From positions 1 through 54,089 of the forward strand of contig JAABSZ010000007.1 in assembly GCA_011390135.1 (NCBI GenBank): a DNA stretch of 54,089 bases, given 5' to 3'. The position numbers were made by a program, and so were the translations under genes. The first letter of the stretch is position 1. Every line of letters starts with the position of its first letter. The notes under the pieces were generated by a model, which worked only from the letters and a program-made list of their open reading frames with translations, was not told where the DNA came from and made no database searches. Source of the stretch: JAABSP01 sp011390135. GTDB taxonomy: Bacteria; Desulfobacterota; Desulfobacteria; Desulfobacterales; JAABSP01. Below, one piece after another: positions 43,368-51,198 of this stretch.

Positions 43368-44242
43368 AAAGAAATTGGCAGATGATCCTGATCATCCTCG
43401 GAACGGCCGCGCTGTTCTTTGCCGGCGGATGCGCCGAATCCTGGGAGAAGATGAACAAGGCCGCACAGACCGGTGATGTGGAGACAATAAAGGAGATGCT
43501 GGACAATGGGAAAGAGCCGGATCTGAGAGATCCCTCTGGGGCCACACCCCTCATAAATGCGTCGGCAAGGGGGAAAACAGCCGCGGCCCGCCTGCTCATC
43601 GACCGGGGCGCGAATGTGAATGCCTCGGACAACGGCGGATTTCGGCCCATCCACGCGGCCGTGGGGGCAGGCCATATGGAGATTGCCAAAATGCTCAAGG
43701 AGGCCGGCGCAGATCTCGATGTTCCCTTCCGGGGGATGCTGCCGGTCCAGGTGGCCGAACGCAAGGGAAATCCGGAGATGATCGCCCTGCTCAGAGGGTC
43801 GGAAGAGGAATCGGCTGAAGAATCTGCAGCGGAATCGGCTGAAGAATCTGCAGCGGAACCGGTTGAAGAAACGGCAGCGGAAACGGCTGAAGAAACGGCA
43901 GCGGAAACGGTTGAAGAAACGGCAGCGGAAACGGTTGAAGAACCGACAGCGGAAACGGTTGAAGAACCGACAGCGGAAACGGTTGAAGAAACGACAGCGG
44001 AAACGGTTGAAGAAACGACAGCGGAAACGGCTGAAGAACCTGTAGCGGAACGGGTTGAGGAACCGGCCGGGGTAACGCCGGTGCTGCCGGAAGAAAGCGA
44101 GGCTGAAGGAATGCCTGCTCCGGGGGAAGAACCGGAAGCCGCAAAACCTCCTGCACCGACTTCTGCTGCGGATTCAACGGATATGACCGGAGAACCGCCG
44201 GAAAGATCCGATTCACCGCCTTCAACTGAGCAGGAAGAGTAA
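43364..44242 (+). CDS. Ankyrin-repeat lipoprotein with long acidic repeat tail
   Basis: 292 residues, GTG start overlapping the previous stop (GTGA). Signal peptide ends in a lipobox-like AGGC (LFFAGGCAES), giving a lipid-anchored protein. Residues about 30-140 hold three ankyrin repeats (for example DPSGATPLINASARGKTAAA, GANVNASDNGGFRPIHAAVG). From about 147 the protein is a low-complexity Glu/Ala/Thr tail made of eight-residue units of type EE[TP]AAETV. The tail probably forms an extended acidic spacer. A clear terminator ends the two-gene unit. Confidence 0.8.
   Translation: MKRNWQMILIILGTAALFFAGGCAESWEKMNKAAQTGDVETIKEMLDNGKEPDLRDPSGATPLINASARGKTAAARLLIDRGANVNASDNGGFRPIHAAVGAGHMEIAKMLKEAGADLDVPFRGMLPVQVAERKGNPEMIALLRGSEEESAEESAAESAEESAAEPVEETAAETAEETAAETVEETAAETVEEPTAETVEEPTAETVEETTAETVEETTAETAEEPVAERVEEPAGVTPVLPEESEAEGMPAPGEEPEAAKPPAPTSAADSTDMTGEPPERSDSPPSTEQEE
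43804..44065. repeat. 24-bp tandem repeats encoding the acidic tail
   Basis: About ten imperfect in-frame copies of gaagaaacggcagcggaaac plus gtt within the ankyrin lipoprotein gene. Likely variable in copy number. Not a CRISPR array: there are no unique spacers. Confidence 0.8.
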
Positions 44243-44283
44243 TCAGATAGATCAGATAGGCTCTTTTTTTTGCCTCTGGAGAA

Positions 44284-44309
44284 GGGCAGGATATTTCCTG
44301 CCCTTTTTT
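44284..44309 (+). terminator. Intrinsic terminator after the cohesin/ankyrin unit
   Basis: GGGCAGG (44284-44290) and CCTGCCC (44297-44303) form a 7- to 8-bp stem followed by TTTTTT. A strong rightward terminator. Confidence 0.8.
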
Positions 44310-44464
44310 ATTTCCAGAGCCTCTCCTTTGTCCGCACCCTCTCCTTTGGATTCCGGGAAAAGCATCTGCTTGGGGTACACCTCATGATTTCAACAATGTT
44401 TTCCCCGATGATGGGATGTGCCGAAATGCTCAAAGGATAGGGTAGAGAACAACTTCCCGGTTGA

Positions 44465-45073
44465 TCAGCAGATCTCCGCACATCCCCGGCAGATCTTCTC
44501 TCCGCCTGCCCTCTCCATCTTCGACGGCATGGCCGGCTCCCCGCAACGGGTACAGTTCTCCGAAGGCTCCATATGGGCTCTGGACGGCAGCTCCATCTCC
44601 ACCCGCGTCACATTGAAGAGTTTCTCCAGCGGGGTCTCCAGCACATCCTTTGTTCTTTGGAGATGGGCTTTTTTGAATTCCGCCTTTTCCGCGTCCGTGG
44701 CATCTCCTCCCATCATCTTCTGAAGCAGTTCAGTATGGCGGGGGTCCCGGGCAGAAGCATCCGGCAGAATGGATACCCGCACCCCCTTTCCTGTGTTCCG
44801 GCTCAGAAGCGTCATGGCCATCTTGCCGTAATCCCTGAAGAAGAAGTTCCCCTTGCCGAAAGTGCAGCCGGTCAACACCTGCACCGCGTCCGCGGAACAG
44901 GCATCTGTCTCAACGATGGCCACCACCTCCTCGTCCTCGGCCCGATTTTCGGCAAGCCGGTCCATCGCGGCCTTTGCGGCCCGGTATCCGATGGAAAGGC
45001 CGGGACAGACATGGCCGTGGAACTGTTCACATGCTTTGAAATCTTCGCTGTTCATTATTTCCTGTGCGGTCAT
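44465..45073 (-). CDS. fmdE: FmdE-family protein with C-terminal zinc ribbon
   Basis: 202 residues; AAAGGAGGAGA upstream. FmdE domain: EQFHGHVCPGLSIGYRAA (metal-binding His/Cys), ETDACSADAVQVLTGCTFGK, and FFFRDYGKMAMTLL. The C-terminus has CTRCGEPAMPSK then CRGCAEIC, a four-Cys zinc ribbon. FmdE was named from the molybdenum formylmethanofuran dehydrogenase operon but has no proven catalytic role; a function in metal or molybdopterin handling is usually suggested. It is the last gene of the leftward ABC importer group, 114 bp after the binding protein. Confidence 0.85.
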   Translation of the reverse strand: MTAQEIMNSEDFKACEQFHGHVCPGLSIGYRAAKAAMDRLAENRAEDEEVVAIVETDACSADAVQVLTGCTFGKGNFFFRDYGKMAMTLLSRNTGKGVRVSILPDASARDPRHTELLQKMMGGDATDAEKAEFKKAHLQRTKDVLETPLEKLFNVTRVEMELPSRAHMEPSENCTRCGEPAMPSKMERAGGEKICRGCAEIC

Positions 45074-45187
45074 TCTCTCCTCCTTTGATTCAATTCGATG
45101 CTGCCCTCGATTGCAGCCGATCCATTCTACCGGCCTCTCTGTTAAAAAGCAATCTCCGCTCCCTAAAGGAATGTTTTGCCAGGGGTT

Positions 45188-46297
45188 TTAAGGATTTAAA
45201 AACAACGGTCTTCCGCCGATGACCCCGTAATCCCGGGCCATTTCCGCATAGACCGGCTTTCCCACCAGAAAGGCGTAGATCTCATCGGCCTTCTTTTCCG
45301 CGTCGATGTCCGCGAAGCGATCCGGGTAGAGAATCTTTCCTGCCGCGTACGCGTCTGCCAGGGCCGTCCCGATGTTGGTGTTGTAGAAATTGAAGGGCAG
45401 CAGGGAATAGACCCGGCCGGTTTTAAAGGCCGACAGCGCATGATAGTATTCCGGCTTTTTCCGGTAGTCTTGGGCCACCAGCGCAAGCCCCCCGCCGTCG
45501 ATGAAGATGACATCCGGGTCAAGCGCCAGCAGTATCTCCTTATCAGCGAAGACATGGTCTCCAATGCGGGATTTCACCTGATGCGCCAGATTGACCGCGT
45601 TTATTCCGTCCAGGGGGATGTACTCCAGCTCGGTGCTCTCGATGCCGTGGGCCCCCCGGTGTCCGATGGCGCCGGCAAAGGCCCGGACCCGACGGTCTTC
45701 GGGGATATCTCGGGTCCGTTCCCGGAGGTCCGAGCGCAGCGCCTCTATCCGCGCCACAACGGCCTCGGCCCGATCAGAGCGATCCAGGGCCCGCCCCGCG
45801 ATGCGCAGGGATTCGTAGATCGCGGTATCGAAGGTCCCCAAAGTGCCGTAAGAGAGGCTCACCACAGGAATCCCCAATGTCCGCTGAATCTCGTCGGCCA
45901 GATCCGCATCCATGTAGGTGACGAAGATGATCTGTGGCCGGGCCCGGAGCAGCGCCTCCATATCCGGCTTCTTGTTGATGGCGGCCGGCCCCCCGGGCCC
46001 GCACTCCGGCAGCCTATGCAGTTCCGGTTGGGCAATCCAGTAAGGCCGGCCCTTGGGGCTTCTCTTTTCCATAGACTCCACTGCGGCCACTTTGTCGGCT
46101 GCGTCCAGATAGACGATCAGGCGCAGCGCGCCCGGCCCCAGGGCCACAATCCGCTGGGGATTTTCCGGAACCGTCACCGGCCGGCCCGAGATATCCGTCA
46201 GTGCCAGTGAACCGGCAGAAGCCGCAAAAGATGACCATAACAGGATCATCAGCGCGGCCGCTCCAATGCGCATTCTTGACGACATCATCTGTTCCAT
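45188..46297 (-). CDS. ABC transporter substrate-binding protein, FecB/BtuF type
   Basis: About 369 residues from the ATG at 46297; ATGs at 46288, 46285 and 46273 are close alternatives. Signal peptide MRIGAAALMILLWSSFAASA. The family core reads ITDISGRPVTVPENPQRIVA-like (LALTDISGRPVTVPENPQR), the typical start of iron-siderophore/B12 binding proteins, and the C-terminal NFYNTNIGTALADAY is common in a subgroup found in anaerobes and methanogens. It works with the FecCD permease and ATPase encoded just upstream. Cargo may be an iron chelate, a corrinoid, or molybdate/tungstate-related; the adjacent fmdE makes the last worth testing. Confidence 0.85.
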   Translation of the reverse strand: MEQMMSSRMRIGAAALMILLWSSFAASAGSLALTDISGRPVTVPENPQRIVALGPGALRLIVYLDAADKVAAVESMEKRSPKGRPYWIAQPELHRLPECGPGGPAAINKKPDMEALLRARPQIIFVTYMDADLADEIQRTLGIPVVSLSYGTLGTFDTAIYESLRIAGRALDRSDRAEAVVARIEALRSDLRERTRDIPEDRRVRAFAGAIGHRGAHGIESTELEYIPLDGINAVNLAHQVKSRIGDHVFADKEILLALDPDVIFIDGGGLALVAQDYRKKPEYYHALSAFKTGRVYSLLPFNFYNTNIGTALADAYAAGKILYPDRFADIDAEKKADEIYAFLVGKPVYAEMARDYGVIGGRPLFLNP

Positions 46298-46334
46298 TCC
46301 CTCATTCCTGATTTCTTCATTCCTCCATTGCCTT

Positions 46335-47087
46335 TCAAACCGGCACGACCACGGTCCGCCCCGCCATCTCCCCCAGCACCACCGGCACACCGTACACCGC
46401 CGCGATGGTCTCGGCCTTCAAATCCGCCTTCCGCACCAGGGAATAGACCTGATGATCCTTGATGAACAGAAACAGGTCCGCAAACCGCAGCGCCAGATTC
46501 AGGTCATGGATGGCGATCACGGCCGAGAGCCCGTTGTCATCGACGATCTCCCGGATCAGCCCCATCACCTCCAGTTGATTCTTCAGATCGAGATTGCTGG
46601 TGGGCTCGTCCAGCAGCAGGATGCGGGGGGACTGGGCCAGAGCCCGGGCGATCACCACTTTCTGGGCCTCTCCGCCGCTCAGATCCCGCACGGGCCGCAG
46701 GGCCATATGAGAAAGCCCCATCCGGCGCAGCACCGTCTCCACCTGCCGGTGATCGGCCTCATCCACCCGCCAGCCCATGTGGGGCATTCGGCCCAGCAGA
46801 ACCGCCTCATAGACATTGAGCCGGGTATCGGCATGGCGCTGGGGAACGTATCCCACCCGCCGGGCCACGGCCGGCGGCTCCATCCGGAGCAGATCCTCGT
46901 TATCAAGCAAGGCCGATCCGGCCTGGGGCCGGATGACACCGTTGAGACATTTCAGCAGCGTCGATTTGCCGGCCCCGTTGACGCCCAGCACCGCCAGAAT
47001 CTCGCTCTTTCCGACCGCGAAACCGATCCGGTCCAGCACCGGATGGCTGTTGTAGCGAAAGCGAACCCCCGATACATCCAGGATCAT
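46335..47087 (-). CDS. ABC transporter ATP-binding protein, FecE/BtuD type
   Basis: 250 residues from the ATG at 47087, which overlaps the permease stop (ATGA). Walker A GVNGAGKSTLLK (about residue 38), Q-loop YVPQRHAD, signature LSGGEAQKV, Walker B RILLLDEPTSNLD and switch His in AIHDLNLAL are all present. It energises the FecCD-type permease. A longer in-frame reading to 47441 lies wholly within the permease gene and is ignored. Confidence 0.92.
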   Translation of the reverse strand: MILDVSGVRFRYNSHPVLDRIGFAVGKSEILAVLGVNGAGKSTLLKCLNGVIRPQAGSALLDNEDLLRMEPPAVARRVGYVPQRHADTRLNVYEAVLLGRMPHMGWRVDEADHRQVETVLRRMGLSHMALRPVRDLSGGEAQKVVIARALAQSPRILLLDEPTSNLDLKNQLEVMGLIREIVDDNGLSAVIAIHDLNLALRFADLFLFIKDHQVYSLVRKADLKAETIAAVYGVPVVLGEMAGRTVVVPV

Positions 47088-48043
47088 CGGTATCCCCGGA
47101 TCAGCAGGTAGAGAAAGAGCGGCGCGCCCATGAACGAAGTGACGACGCCGACCGGCAGTGCGCCCGATCCCACCAGCATCCGGCCCAGAGTATCGGCCGA
47201 CAGCAGCAGCAGTGCCCCCAGCAGCGCGGAAAAGGGGATGAGCATTCCATGATCCGCACCCACCAGTCGCCGGGCCATATGGGGCGCGATAAGCCCGACA
47301 AAAGCGATCACCCCGTGAAAGGCCGTGGCCAGCGCCGCAACAACGGCCGCGGCCATCATCCCCTCCAGCCGGACCCGATTCACATTCACCCCCAGCCCCC
47401 GGGCCGTCTCCTCGCCCGAGGCCAGGGCATTGAGATCCCACCGGCGGACCATCCAGTAGAGCGTGGCGATCCCCGCGGCAATGGCCATCAGCCCGATCTC
47501 CCCCCAGTCGGACCGGGCCACATCCCCGAAGGTCCAGAATACCACGGCCGCCAGTTCGGTTTCCGTGGCCACATACTGGAGCAGAGTGGTGGCCGATGCA
47601 AACAGGGATGAGAGTGCAACCCCGGCCAGAATCACCGCCTCGGGCGAAAGGCGCCGGAGCCGGGCCAGGGCCAGGATGATGAAGGTGGCCCCCATTGCCC
47701 CGCCAAAAGCAAAGAGCGTGACGGAGAAGATCCGCGCGCCGAAGAGGATGATGGCCGCGGCCGCGCCGAATGCCGCGCCCTGGCTGATTCCGAGGGTCGA
47801 TGGCGATCCCAGCGGGTTCTCCAGCAGGGACTGGAGAGTCAGTCCGGAGAGGGAAAGCCCCCAGCCGACCACGAGCGCGGCGATGATCCGGGGCATCCGG
47901 ATGTTCCAGACCACCACGCCCGTGGGGCCGTCGGCCATGCCCGCCAATGCCTGCAGCACCCGAACCGGCGTCATATCATATGCGCCCTGGGTGACGGCGA
48001 GTACGGCCAGAATCACGATCAGCGCGGCCAGTCCCCCGAGCAT
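47084..48043 (-). CDS. ABC transporter permease, FecCD/BtuC type
   Basis: 319 residues from the ATG at 48043. About nine or ten membrane helices; family segments RMPRIIAALVVGWGLSLSG, ENPLGSPSTLGISQGAAFGA and GLIAPHMARRLVG are present. The frame stays open upstream through 39 codons to an ATT at 48158-48160 that stands 6-7 nt after a perfect AAAGGAGG. The added residues end YIRRKLL, resembling the basic N-termini of related permeases, whereas no ribosome site precedes the ATG at 48043. The true start may therefore be the ATT (358 residues). Confidence 0.88.
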   Translation of the reverse strand: MLGGLAALIVILAVLAVTQGAYDMTPVRVLQALAGMADGPTGVVVWNIRMPRIIAALVVGWGLSLSGLTLQSLLENPLGSPSTLGISQGAAFGAAAAIILFGARIFSVTLFAFGGAMGATFIILALARLRRLSPEAVILAGVALSSLFASATTLLQYVATETELAAVVFWTFGDVARSDWGEIGLMAIAAGIATLYWMVRRWDLNALASGEETARGLGVNVNRVRLEGMMAAAVVAALATAFHGVIAFVGLIAPHMARRLVGADHGMLIPFSALLGALLLLSADTLGRMLVGSGALPVGVVTSFMGAPLFLYLLIRGYR

Positions 48044-48222
48044 CAGGAGTTTCCGCCGGATATAGTCGAGAAAGAGCGATGTAGCGGCCCCGGCAGATGC
48101 ATCAAAGGCGCCGGGGTTCCCATAAGGGACTGCTGCCTGTGTAGTATCGAAGGAAGAAATGGCAAACCTCCTTTTGTTTCTGATTTAACGGTTAAAAACG
48201 CCTATCCCCGTTCTTCGGGAAT

Positions 48223-48276
48223 AAAAAAAGCCACGAGAGCCGCTTCCGTTGTCGGAAGTCAAAGCCTTCGTGGCTT
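48223..48276 (-). terminator. Intrinsic terminator in the 5' leader of the ABC operon
   Basis: AAGCCACGA (48276-48268) pairs with UCGUGGCUU (48236-48228), enclosing CUUCCG-ACAA-CGGAAG, followed by a run of T on the minus strand. Located about 60 bp upstream of the permease ribosome site. Confidence 0.7.
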
Positions 48277-48376
48277 ATTCGTAATTAATGCTGTTTTTTT
48301 GTCTGCTTCTACTGCCCGCACCGGAGCTTTTTTTTAAGCTCCTGCTTGAGCGGCTTCTGCCGCCTGTTTCGAGCAT
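48275..48376 (-). CDS. Possible 33-codon leader ORF (Ser/Arg rich)
   Basis: ATG at 48376 after TTGGAGAT, ending TAA right at the foot of the terminator hairpin. The product would have nine Ser, mostly AGC, and five Arg in 33 residues. The match of its stop with the terminator base could mean a small gene with its own terminator or a leader peptide. If transcription starts from the promoter proposed at 48381-48410, the ribosome site would barely be included, so this is uncertain. Confidence 0.25.
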   Translation of the reverse strand: MLETGGRSRSSRSLKKSSGAGSRSRQKNSINYE

Positions 48377-48380
48377 ATCT

Positions 48381-48410
48381 CCAATACTACAGAATGGGGG
48401 GCGGAGTCAA
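48381..48410 (-). promoter_or_regulatory. Candidate promoter for the ABC-fmdE leader
   Basis: Minus strand TTGACT (48405-48410) with an imperfect -10 (TAGTAT or TATTGG) 15-18 bp downstream. Predicted start near 48375, just at the first leader pairing element. Confidence 0.35.
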
Positions 48411-48565
48411 GCTTTTTTGTTCTTGAAATCCGACAGCCTAGATATCAACTTTTCCGATAGCCTACGCGTTTTTATATAGATAAAATCAATTTGACCTATT
48501 GGCAATCATCGCATATAAATATCCCCGCTTTTGGTCAGACCCAAACAGAATGGAGGTGATGCGCA

Positions 48566-49324
48566 GTGACGGGATATTATGCGGGAATCGATATAGGATC
48601 TCGAACCATCGAGCTGGTGGTGATCGATGAAGAGGGCGGGATAGTCCAAAGCCTTCAGGCGGATACAGGCTTCGACCCGATCCGGGAGGCCAGGCGGCTG
48701 ATGAACGGCGTATCCTGCTATCGGATGATGGCCACCGGATACGGCCGCAACCTGTTCGAACTCTCCTTCGAATCCCCGACCGTGACGGAGATCAAGGCAC
48801 ACGCCCGGGGCGCACGGGCCTTCTTTCCCGACGCCCATACAGTCCTCGATATCGGCGGTCAGGACAGCAAGGCCATAGCCCTGTTCGCGGACGGCAGGGT
48901 GAAACGGTTCGAGATGAATGACCGGTGCGCGGCCGGCACGGGAAAATTCCTGGAGATCATGGCCAGAACCCTCGGATATGAGATCGAGGCCTTCGGCGGC
49001 GAGGCTCTGAACGCGAAAAGGGATCTGACCGTCTCCAGCATGTGTACCGTCTTTGCCGAATCGGAAGTCACCTCCCTCATCGCAAAGGGGGAGGACCGGC
49101 GGGAGATCGCGCGGGGCCTCCATGCCGGTGTCATCCGAAGGGCCGCGGGAATGATCAACCGAGTCTCCGGAGAGGGCGGGATCGTCTTCACCGGCGGCGT
49201 GGCCAAAAACCCCTGCATGGTGGGGATGCTCAAGGAGAGGCTGGGCCGGGAGGTGCTGATCCCCGAAGATCCGCAGCAGGTCGGCGCACTGGGCGCGGCG
49301 CTGCTGGCAAGAGAGGCCGCATGA
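48566..49324 (+). CDS. yjiL: ATP-dependent activator of a double-cubane cluster/2-hydroxyacyl-CoA dehydratase-type enzyme
   Basis: 252 residues, GTG start after GGAGGTGATG. BadF/BadG/BcrA/HgdC ATPase fold: GIDIGSRTIELVVID at the N-terminus, VLDIGGQDSKAIAL and VFTGGVAKNP for nucleotide binding. Cysteines in NDRCAAGTGKF and SSMCTVFAESEV are those that hold the [4Fe-4S] cluster at the dimer interface. The protein uses ATP to drive a low-potential electron into its partner, here the YjiM-like protein 116 bp downstream. Confidence 0.9.
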   Translation: MTGYYAGIDIGSRTIELVVIDEEGGIVQSLQADTGFDPIREARRLMNGVSCYRMMATGYGRNLFELSFESPTVTEIKAHARGARAFFPDAHTVLDIGGQDSKAIALFADGRVKRFEMNDRCAAGTGKFLEIMARTLGYEIEAFGGEALNAKRDLTVSSMCTVFAESEVTSLIAKGEDRREIARGLHAGVIRRAAGMINRVSGEGGIVFTGGVAKNPCMVGMLKERLGREVLIPEDPQQVGALGAALLAREAA

Positions 49325-49440
49325 AATCGGCAGATGAAAAAAGAGGATGCAAAAGAGAATAAAGATAATCCTATTTACCGGTTTACCGGCCTCCACGGCC
49401 GACAGAGACACGATCAATCAGAAATCAGAAAGGCTGAAAA

Positions 49441-50577
49441 ATGAAGAAAAACGACATCATGAACCGTCTTCAGCAGATGACGGATGAGAACATATCCGAC
49501 ATCGAAAGGGCCAAATCCGAGGGCCGCTCCGCAATCGGATACTACTGCCTCTATTCCCCCACAGAGATGGCCGTGGCAGCAGGCGCGATCCCCCTGCCCC
49601 TCTGCGGAACCCGCAACGACCCAATCGCCGCGGCCGAGGAGATCCTGCCGAGAAACCTCTGCCCCCTCATCAAGAGCAGCTTCGGGTTCGCGGTCTCCGA
49701 CACCTGCCCCTTCTTCCGCTTCTCCGACATCATCATCGGAGACACCACCTGTGACGGCAAGAAGAAGATGTTCGAGCTGCTCTCCCGGTACAAGGCCACC
49801 CATGTACTCCAACTGCCCCAGAACCAGGACCCGGAGACGGCGCTTCCCCTGTGGCGGACAGAGCTGGATCGCTATAAGAGCATCATCGAAGAGACCACCC
49901 GCGCTGCCATCACCGAAGACGGCCTTCGCGCCGCCATCCTTCTGATGAACCGGGAGCGGGCCGCTCGAAAGGCGCTCATGGATGTAAACCAGTTGAAACC
50001 CTCGCCCCTGCCTGGCTCCCGGCTCCTGGAAATCCTTTTCAAGGTCGGCTTTCTCGCGGACAAGGAAAAGGGGATTTCCCTGATGGAGGAGATAGCGGCC
50101 ATTGCCGGAAAGGGCGAGTTAGGCACAGAGGATCAAAAAAACGGAAAGCGCATCCTGATCACGGGCGTGCCGGTGGGGGTCGGCAGCGATAAAGTGGTCA
50201 AGATCGTGGAGCAGGCCGGCGGGGCCGTGGTGGCATTCGAGAACTGCTCCGGCTACAAGCAGGCGTTTACGGTGGATACGGAAAAAGATCCCATGGATGC
50301 CCTGGCCGAGCAGTATCTTTCCACCCCCTGTTCCGTCATGAGCCCCAACACCGGCCGCTTCGACCTGCTGGGAGAGATGATCCGGGACTTCTCCGCGGAC
50401 GGTGTCATCGACCTCACCTGGCAGGCCTGCCACACCTATAATGTGGAAGCCTTCTGCATAGACGAATTCATCCGGGAGACCTTCGGCCTTCCGACCCTGC
50501 ACCTGGAGACCGACTACGCGGAAAGCGACACCGAGCAGCTTCGGGTGCGGATCGAGGCGTATCTGGAGATGTTGTAG
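49441..50577 (+). CDS. yjiM: Double-cubane-cluster / 2-hydroxyacyl-CoA dehydratase subunit-like protein
   Basis: 378 residues, HgdB/BcrC family. It has the N-terminal GYYCLYSPTEMAVAAGAIP, CPLIKSSFGFAVSDTCPFF, a DTTCDGKKKMFELL cluster-ligand segment, and CSGYKQ and TWQACHTYN farther on. A single-gene protein paired with an activator rather than two dehydratase subunits is the layout of YjiM-type double-cubane [8Fe-9S] proteins. Those proteins catalyse ATP-driven reduction of small molecules at very low potential; physiological substrates are largely unknown. No acyl-CoA genes are adjacent, which favours that over a dehydratase. Confidence 0.85.
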   Translation: MKKNDIMNRLQQMTDENISDIERAKSEGRSAIGYYCLYSPTEMAVAAGAIPLPLCGTRNDPIAAAEEILPRNLCPLIKSSFGFAVSDTCPFFRFSDIIIGDTTCDGKKKMFELLSRYKATHVLQLPQNQDPETALPLWRTELDRYKSIIEETTRAAITEDGLRAAILLMNRERAARKALMDVNQLKPSPLPGSRLLEILFKVGFLADKEKGISLMEEIAAIAGKGELGTEDQKNGKRILITGVPVGVGSDKVVKIVEQAGGAVVAFENCSGYKQAFTVDTEKDPMDALAEQYLSTPCSVMSPNTGRFDLLGEMIRDFSADGVIDLTWQACHTYNVEAFCIDEFIRETFGLPTLHLETDYAESDTEQLRVRIEAYLEML

Positions 50578-51198
50578 ATGGGCTTTATTGCCAAGGTACG
50601 GATGTTACCCATTGCTACTGACGAAACAAAAGACAGAAACCGGGAAGAAGCTCGTACTTCCGAAATCGAAATTCTGATAATGGGGATTCGAGCGCGGGCC
50701 GAAAATCTCTATCTGACCCGGCAGATGCTCTGTGCGGAAGCGATTCTTTCCGCGCTGAACCAGGGCCTCGGCGGCGGACTCACCGAGGACCAGGCCGTGG
50801 CAATCGCGGCCCCGTTCTGCATCGGGCTCGGGGAGAGCGGCTGCCTGTGCGGGGCTCTGGGCGGCGCACAGGCAGCCGTGGGCCTACTGCTGGGAAAGGA
50901 TCATACTTACCGCCGCCGCGGGGAGATCCGGGCGGCGACCCGCCGGCTGCACGATCAGTTCAAGGCCGCGCATGGTTCCGCCTGCTGCAGGGCATTGACC
51001 CGGAAAGTGAAGCACGACAAGGCTGCCCATTTCCGCCAGTGCGCGGAACTGACCGCAGATGGTGCGGAGATGGCCGCGCGGCTCATCCTGGAAAGACGGC
51101 CCGAACTGGCCTGCGGAACCCACAGAGGGCAAATCTGGAAAAGAGAATCCAGAATCCGCGGCGGGCTCCTTCGGCTGTTGCGCTACATCAGAGGCTGA
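50578..51198 (+). CDS. C_GCAxxG_C_C family protein (redox-associated)
   Basis: 206 residues from the ATG that directly follows the yjiM-like stop (GGAG nine bases upstream); an ATG at 50680 is a shorter alternative and would remove a poorly conserved N-terminus. The family pattern is clear: MLCAEAILSALNQGLGGGL, then GESGCLCGALGGAQAAVGLL, then SACCRALTRKV and FRQCAELT. The Cys set in this family is thought to bind a redox centre; its genes recur beside reductases and electron-transfer proteins. Immediate linkage with yjiL/yjiM suggests a helper of the double-cubane enzyme. Confidence 0.8.
   Translation: MGFIAKVRMLPIATDETKDRNREEARTSEIEILIMGIRARAENLYLTRQMLCAEAILSALNQGLGGGLTEDQAVAIAAPFCIGLGESGCLCGALGGAQAAVGLLLGKDHTYRRRGEIRAATRRLHDQFKAAHGSACCRALTRKVKHDKAAHFRQCAELTADGAEMAARLILERRPELACGTHRGQIWKRESRIRGGLLRLLRYIRG

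Larger units (their letters stand above)
48161..48376 (-). promoter_or_regulatory. Structured leader of the ABC-fmdE operon, candidate riboswitch or attenuator
   Basis: Reading on the minus strand, GCUC (48374-48371) can pair with GAGC (48341-48338) around the hairpin GCGGC/GCCGC (48359-48363 and 48350-48354). The same GAGC region can instead form GGAGCUU/AAGCUCC (48342-48336 with 48329-48323). The two pairings exclude each other. A terminator hairpin with T-run follows at 48223-48276, and then a small CCCG/CGGG hairpin before the ribosome site. No known riboswitch consensus (cobalamin, Moco, TPP, fluoride) was recognised. Confidence 0.45.

Noticed and set aside
43804..44065. CRISPR-like array
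   Set aside because: 24-bp units are contiguous and in coding frame, with no unique spacers or cas genes.
43791..44225. Open frame encoding repeated PFPLxFLQP units
   Set aside because: It is the antisense reading of the EETAAETV tail repeats; a product of the minisatellite.
46335..47441. 368-residue form of the ABC ATPase
   Set aside because: The first ~118 residues are the permease gene read in another frame; the ATG at 47087 overlapping the permease stop starts the conserved domain.
48288..48479. 63-residue plus-strand frame upstream of the yjiL-like gene
   Set aside because: No ribosome site, overlaps the leader hairpins on the other strand, and its Leu/Phe-rich start comes from T-runs.
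49441..50577. Benzoyl-CoA reductase or 2-hydroxyglutaryl-CoA dehydratase subunit
   Set aside because: There is only one BcrC/HgdB-like gene with one activator and no acyl-CoA genes; this is the YjiM-type layout.
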